From contig JAKFXJ010000372.1 of the NCBI GenBank assembly GCA_021731425.1, positions 1 through 7,971 on the forward strand: 7,971 nt of DNA, read 5' to 3'. The translations under genes and the position numbers were made by a program. Source of the DNA: Limnohabitans sp. (GTDB taxonomy: Bacteria; Pseudomonadota; Gammaproteobacteria; Burkholderiales; Burkholderiaceae_C). The notes beneath the pieces are model-generated. The model worked only from the letters and a program-made list of their open reading frames with translations. It was not told where the DNA came from and made no database searches. Position 1 is the stretch's first letter, and each line of letters begins with the position of its first letter. Shown here piece by piece: positions 4,254 to 7,971 of this stretch.

Positions 4254-6677
4254 TCAGTTCGGTGCGTCGCCCTCAGCAGCGTGGGCCACATTCAACACCC
4301 GCTCAATTTCCTTTTGCAAGGCCGCTTGTGACATGGGCTTGGACACATAGCCGTCCGCCCCCGCCCCCAGGAAACGCTCACGGTCGCCAGTCATGGCGTG
4401 GGCTGTGACCATGAGGACGCGGGTTCTTTGGCCTTGCTCAGACTCCCGCTCACGCAACAATTTGAGGGCCGTGATGCCATCCATGACCGGCATCATCACG
4501 TCCATCAGGACCACATCAAAACGGTCTTTCTCCAACACATCGAGAGCCTGCAAACCATCGCAGGCGGAGACATAGCGGTAACCCATGCGCTGCAACATGA
4601 TCTCGGCCAGCTTGCGGTTGATGTCGTGGTCCTCCACAAGCAACACCGAAATCGGTTTTTGGTACACCGGGCTCAAACTCAGGTCGGAGGCCTGGCCAGA
4701 TGCGGCGCTTTGGTCGTCGGCATCCAAACTGGCTTTTTCGACTGGCAAAGTCACTGTGAAGCAAGCGCCCAGATCGGGCTGTCCATTTGCGCTGATTTCA
4801 CCGCCCATCAAATGGACCAGTCGGCGGGTGATGGCCAGGCCCAGGCCCGTGCCCCCGAACGAACGTGTGACCGAACCATCGCCCTGGGTGAAGGGACTGA
4901 ACAGGGCCGCCGTGCGTGAGGGATCAAAACCAATGCCGGTGTCTGTGATGCTGATGCGCAGTACACAGTGGTCAGCGTCTTGACCGGGTACGGCTTGCAC
5001 AGCCACGGTGACCGCGCCCACTTCGGTGAACTTGATGGCGTTGCCAACCAAATTGGTCAAGACCTGACGCATGCGCACCGGGTCCATCCAGGCCCATTCG
5101 GGCACCGCCGATGCGATGTCCACCTGCAAATCGATGTCCTTGACACGGGCCAGTTGCTCCAGCGATCGGCTGGTGTCCCGGATCAATTGAGCCGGGCTGA
5201 CCTTGAGCAACTCCAGCTCCAGCGCCTGGGCTTCGATTTTCGAAAAATCCAGGATCTGGTTGATGATGTGGAGCAGGTGGTTGGCCGAGTCCCGTGCCAG
5301 CGTCAGGTATTCCTTTTGTGCCGCCTTGTCCTGGGTGTCCATGGCCAGCTCGGTCATGCCCACAATGCCGTTCATGGGCGTGCGAATTTCATGGCTCATA
5401 TTGGCCAGGAATTCACCACGCATGCGGTTGTCCTGTTCGGCCTTCTCCTTGGCCTCAATGAGCATCCGTTGGGCGTTTTCGATGGCCGTGAAGTCCTGCA
5501 TCACCCCCACAAAATGCACCTCATCGTCCACCCGCATCTCGCTGATGGTCAAGCGCAGCGAGAACAACTGGCCATCCTTGCGTCGACCATGGAGCACACG
5601 CGGCTGGTTGATGATCTTCTTTTCACCTGTGCGTTGGTAGGTCAGCATGTAATCGTCATGTCGCTGCCCATCTTTGGGGCCCATCAGCCTGTCCACTTTC
5701 TGGCCAATGAGCTCCTCGGGGGTGTAGCCAAAAATGGCTTGTGTGGCGGCATTGCACTGGACGATCAGGCCATGGGCGTCGGCCACCACAATGGCCTCGG
5801 GTACCGATTTAAAAATGCTTTGCAGCTTGCTTTCACTCAGGCGCATTTGCCGATCTATTTGCTTGCGCTCGTTGATTTCTTCGCTCAGCTGCTCGATCGC
5901 GGCACGCCGCTCGGTGGACAATTTGCGCGATGTGAGCAGCGCCTCGCGGAATCGCCGCACCGTCAACCACACCAAGAGCAGGCCCAAAAAGAGCAAGGCC
6001 AAAAGGACCACAAAGGTGCGGTTGAGGATGCCCGTGCTGGTGATCTGCCACTGCGAGACCGGCAACACCACCTCCAATGCGCCGCGCACATCTCCGGTTT
6101 TCCAATCGGTTCGAGGTGAGCTGGGGTAACTGTTGTGACAGGCCACGCAGCGCAGCGTCATGCGGTCGGCCTGGGCGTAACGCAGAACCCGCTCACCGTT
6201 GAGCACCTCTTCCCGCACAAAAGGCACGTCCGGTTTTTCTTTCAGGTGATGCAGCGCCTGGCGTTGGAAGTCATCGAGCTGGCGCTCTTGCACTCGCCAT
6301 GGGAAAGGCTTTTCGCTGTAGAGCCTCACTTGGGTTCCGCCGTCGACCTTGGACAGGTAATGCCCCAAATCCAGCGTCAATGTGGCGGGCAAAGGCAGGG
6401 CATTCTTGCGATTTTTATAGTCGTGCGTGACGTGCACACCCGCCTCCATGGCGCGGGGCACGATCTCATCGGTGTAGAAATTGCGAAATTGCGTCAGGCT
6501 CACCGCATGGGCTTGCGCACTTTCGGTGGCGTATTGCCGGACCATCCGCTCGCTGGCCTGATAGGTATAGAGCACAACCCACAGGCAAACGCCCACCAAA
6601 AGCAGACCCAGCCACCACAAGGGCCAGCGCTGAAGCGTTTGACGGATCCATAAGATAGGTAAAAGGAAGTGTTTCAA
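4254..6677 (-). CDS. Hybrid sensor histidine kinase with periplasmic haem-c (DUF3365-like) sensor
   Basis: This 807-residue inner-membrane kinase has a transmembrane helix at about 19-38, then a periplasmic region of about 180 residues resembling DUF3365/Tll0287. That region contains the haem-c attachment motif CVACH (Cys177, Cys180, His181) and the downstream DWKTGDVRGALEVVLPV block. A second transmembrane helix lies at about 221-240, then a charged helical linker and a PAS domain (about 283-400). HisKA carries phospho-acceptor His429 in MSHEIRTPMNG. HATPase_c has the N box (Asn546), DTGIG (579-583) and GGTGLGL (608-614). The C-terminal receiver has acidic pocket Glu682-Asp683, phospho-acceptor Asp726, Thr758 and Lys780. 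No HAMP or HPt domain is seen. The start is TTG, supported by AAAGG six bases upstream and by there being no other suitable codon before the first helix. It is likely to sense redox state or a small ligand through periplasmic haem. No cognate response regulator lies next to it. Confidence 0.96.
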   Translation of the reverse strand: MKHFLLPILWIRQTLQRWPLWWLGLLLVGVCLWVVLYTYQASERMVRQYATESAQAHAVSLTQFRNFYTDEIVPRAMEAGVHVTHDYKNRKNALPLPATLTLDLGHYLSKVDGGTQVRLYSEKPFPWRVQERQLDDFQRQALHHLKEKPDVPFVREEVLNGERVLRYAQADRMTLRCVACHNSYPSSPRTDWKTGDVRGALEVVLPVSQWQITSTGILNRTFVVLLALLFLGLLLVWLTVRRFREALLTSRKLSTERRAAIEQLSEEINERKQIDRQMRLSESKLQSIFKSVPEAIVVADAHGLIVQCNAATQAIFGYTPEELIGQKVDRLMGPKDGQRHDDYMLTYQRTGEKKIINQPRVLHGRRKDGQLFSLRLTISEMRVDDEVHFVGVMQDFTAIENAQRMLIEAKEKAEQDNRMRGEFLANMSHEIRTPMNGIVGMTELAMDTQDKAAQKEYLTLARDSANHLLHIINQILDFSKIEAQALELELLKVSPAQLIRDTSRSLEQLARVKDIDLQVDIASAVPEWAWMDPVRMRQVLTNLVGNAIKFTEVGAVTVAVQAVPGQDADHCVLRISITDTGIGFDPSRTAALFSPFTQGDGSVTRSFGGTGLGLAITRRLVHLMGGEISANGQPDLGACFTVTLPVEKASLDADDQSAASGQASDLSLSPVYQKPISVLLVEDHDINRKLAEIMLQRMGYRYVSACDGLQALDVLEKDRFDVVLMDVMMPVMDGITALKLLRERESEQGQRTRVLMVTAHAMTGDRERFLGAGADGYVSKPMSQAALQKEIERVLNVAHAAEGDAPN

Positions 6678-6683
6678 ATGACG

Positions 6684-6688
6684 CCTTT
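6684..6688 (-). promoter_or_regulatory. Ribosome binding site supporting a TTG start
   Basis: On the minus strand AAAGG lies six bases before the TTG at 6677-6675. This spacing decides the kinase start, since no ATG or GTG occurs in frame between this point and the first membrane helix. Confidence 0.6.
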
Positions 6689-6744
6689 GATACTAGGCGA
6701 ATGATAACAACGAATACCTATAACCTCTATACCGCAAACACCCC

Positions 6745-6799
6745 AAAAAACTCAGAGGGCACGGCCCACCCAGCCGATGGCCGGGCAGGCCGTCTTGAG
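6745..6799 (-). terminator. Rho-independent terminator candidate after mrp
   Basis: Read on the minus strand, an 11-bp stem (arms 6793-6783 and 6771-6761, with two G-T wobbles) encloses a loop that can form a further GCC/GGC pairing. A base stem CTCA/TGAG (6799-6796 with 6754-6751) forms across an asymmetric internal loop, and six T residues follow directly (6750-6745). This would end mrp transcription before the kinase gene, so the two same-strand genes are probably separate units. The remaining AT-rich stretch 6678-6744 is where a kinase promoter would have to lie, but I see no convincing -35/-10 pair there. Confidence 0.5.
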
Positions 6800-6801
6800 G
6801 C

Positions 6802-7890
6802 TCAGGTGTCTTTGCTGACCTTGATGGTCGGGAACTTGCTCGAGAAATCTTTGGCCTTGGCCGCGATCTTGACCGCGACCTGGCGGGCCACGGCCTTGTA
6901 GATCTGGGCCACTTCGCCATCGGGGTCGTAGACCACGGTGGGCTTGCCGCTGTCGGCCTGCAGGCGGATTTGCATGTCCAGGGGCAAAGCACCCAGGTAA
7001 TCCATACCGTACTCAGCCGCCATTTTCTTGCCGCCATCGGCGCCAAAAATGTGTTCGACATGGCCGCAGTTCGTACAAACATGGACCGCCATGTTTTCGA
7101 CCAGGCCCAAAATCGGCACGCCGACTTTTTCGAACATCTTCACGCCTTTTTTAGCGTCCAAAAGGGCGATGTCCTGAGGGGTGGTGACGATGACCGCACC
7201 CGTCATGGGCACGCGCTGGCTGAGCGTCAACTGGATGTCGCCCGTGCCGGGCGGCATGTCCACAATCAAGTAATCCAGTTCTTTCCAGTTGGTCTGGCGC
7301 AGCAGCTGCTCCAGGGCCTGGGTGGCCATGGGGCCGCGCCAGATCATGGCCTCGTCGGGGTTGACCAGAAAACCGATGGACATGACTTGCACGCCATAGT
7401 TTTCCATAGGCTCCATGGTCTGGCCGTCCTCGCTCTCGGGGCGGCCTTCGATGCCCATCATCATGGGCTGGCTGGGGCCGTAAATGTCGGCGTCCAGCAG
7501 GCCCACCTTGGCACCTTCGGCGGCCAGCGCCAGCGCCAGGTTGACGGCGGTGGTGCTTTTGCCCACGCCGCCTTTGCCTGAGGCCACAGCCACGATGTTT
7601 TTGACCTGCGGCAGCAGGGCCACACCGCGCTGGGCTGCATGGGCGGTGATTTTGCTGGTCACGTTGGCCGACACGTTGGACACGCCAGCCACGCCCTTGG
7701 CGGCGGCGATCAAAGCCTGCCGAATACCGGGAATCTGGCTTTTGGCCGGGTAGCCCAATTCCACGTCAAAAGAGACATCGCCGCCTTCGACTTGCAGGTT
7801 CTTGAGGGTTTTGGTCGAAACGAAATCTTTGCCCGTGTTCGGATTAATGATGGCTTGCAGAGCCTGGAGGAGTTGTTCGGTGGTCGCCAT
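6802..7890 (-). CDS. mrp: Mrp/ApbC iron-sulfur cluster carrier ATPase
   Basis: This 362-residue cytoplasmic P-loop ATPase of the Mrp/ApbC/Nbp35 group binds and transfers Fe-S clusters to apo-proteins, probably as a dimer. Residues from about 5 to 85 form the N-terminal MIP18/DUF59-type domain. The deviant Walker A motif SGKGGVGKST spans 104-113 with signature Lys106. LLDADIYGPSQP and DMPPGTGD (about 211-218) are the switch regions, and the cluster-binding pair is CTNC (Cys272, Cys275). The length matches the family (E. coli Mrp is about 370). The chosen start is the ATG at 7890, giving MATTEQLLQAL. An in-frame GTG two codons upstream (7896) is possible, and the ribosome binding site is weak for both. 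It is the leftward gene of a probable divergent pair whose partner lies beyond the right edge. Confidence 0.96.
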   Translation of the reverse strand: MATTEQLLQALQAIINPNTGKDFVSTKTLKNLQVEGGDVSFDVELGYPAKSQIPGIRQALIAAAKGVAGVSNVSANVTSKITAHAAQRGVALLPQVKNIVAVASGKGGVGKSTTAVNLALALAAEGAKVGLLDADIYGPSQPMMMGIEGRPESEDGQTMEPMENYGVQVMSIGFLVNPDEAMIWRGPMATQALEQLLRQTNWKELDYLIVDMPPGTGDIQLTLSQRVPMTGAVIVTTPQDIALLDAKKGVKMFEKVGVPILGLVENMAVHVCTNCGHVEHIFGADGGKKMAAEYGMDYLGALPLDMQIRLQADSGKPTVVYDPDGEVAQIYKAVARQVAVKIAAKAKDFSSKFPTIKVSKDT

Positions 7891-7919
7891 GGTCACTTTC
7901 TAGAATGGGGCGAAGTTTA

Positions 7920-7948
7920 CCGACAAGACAGCCTGCACACCCTAAAAT
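7920..7948 (+). promoter_or_regulatory. Candidate rightward sigma-70 promoter for an off-window gene
   Basis: CCGACA (7920-7925) and TAAAAT (7943-7948) are separated by 17 bp and match the -35 and -10 consensus at four and five positions. The direction points out of the window and away from mrp. In many proteobacteria the gene divergent from mrp is metG (methionyl-tRNA synthetase), so that is a reasonable guess for the target, but none of its coding sequence is visible here. Confidence 0.4.
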
Positions 7949-7971
7949 CACCGATTCCCCCTACAAACTGT

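Noticed and set aside
5880..5960. HAMP domain after the second membrane helix of the kinase
   Set aside because: The segment is a charged helical linker running straight into PAS, without the two-helix HAMP pattern and its conserved Pro/Glu positions.
4968..6119. A 383-codon open frame on the plus strand across the kinase gene
   Set aside because: It lies fully opposite well-defined PAS, HisKA and HATPase motifs, and its His/Gln/Leu-rich translation is typical of an antisense shadow.
6700..6735. Tandem-looking TATAGAGGT/TATAGGTAT repeats upstream of the kinase as a regulator site or promoter
   Set aside because: The repeats are imperfect and short, with no inverted symmetry and no -35 partner at a normal distance.
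1..7971. CRISPR array, tRNA/rRNA, insertion sequence, prophage or defence genes
   Set aside because: No spaced direct repeats, cloverleaf, terminal inverted repeats, transposase or integrase motifs were seen. Nearly all sequence is accounted for by six ordinary genes.

Overview
This GC-rich window has dense, tightly packed genes. It carries a Bug-family tripartite tricarboxylate receptor gene, a benzoate-CoA-ligase-like acyl-CoA ligase, a divergent LysR regulator, and an mrp gene that probably had a divergent neighbour. Together these suggest a Burkholderiales betaproteobacterium, most likely Comamonadaceae. This is inferred from gene content and protein style; no marker gene was compared.

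Layout: (1) bases 2-283, + strand, hold the last 93 codons of an AMP-forming aryl/acyl-CoA ligase. (2) 335-1315, - strand, is a LysR-type regulator converging on it. (3) An AT-rich divergent intergenic region (1316-1440) holds candidate LysR operators and promoters. (4) 1441-2460, + strand, is a Bug-family solute receptor whose signal peptide is cut by an in-frame TAA at 1522-1524. (5) 2487-4196, + strand, is an amidohydrolase of the N-acyl-D-amino-acid deacylase type, 26 bp downstream and probably in the same operon. (6) A strong hairpin separates it from a convergent gene. (7) 4254-6677, - strand, is a hybrid histidine kinase with a periplasmic DUF3365/Tll0287-like sensor carrying a CxxCH haem-c motif, then PAS, HisKA, HATPase and receiver domains. 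(8) A candidate terminator follows mrp. (9) 6802-7890, - strand, is the Mrp/ApbC P-loop ATPase. The window ends in what looks like the promoter of a rightward gene, by synteny possibly metG.

The left half reads as a small LysR-controlled uptake and catabolism unit. The regulator is divergent from a receptor plus hydrolase pair, with an acyl-CoA ligase alongside. The receptor appears broken or unable to be exported as sequenced, while the hydrolase is intact. The right half is a housekeeping Fe-S carrier gene followed by an unrelated orphan sensor kinase. I see no RNA gene, CRISPR array, insertion sequence or prophage. No clearly new multi-gene system is visible. The best leads are the nonsense codon, the operator architecture, the haem-c sensor kinase and the unusual metal-site residues of the amidohydrolase.
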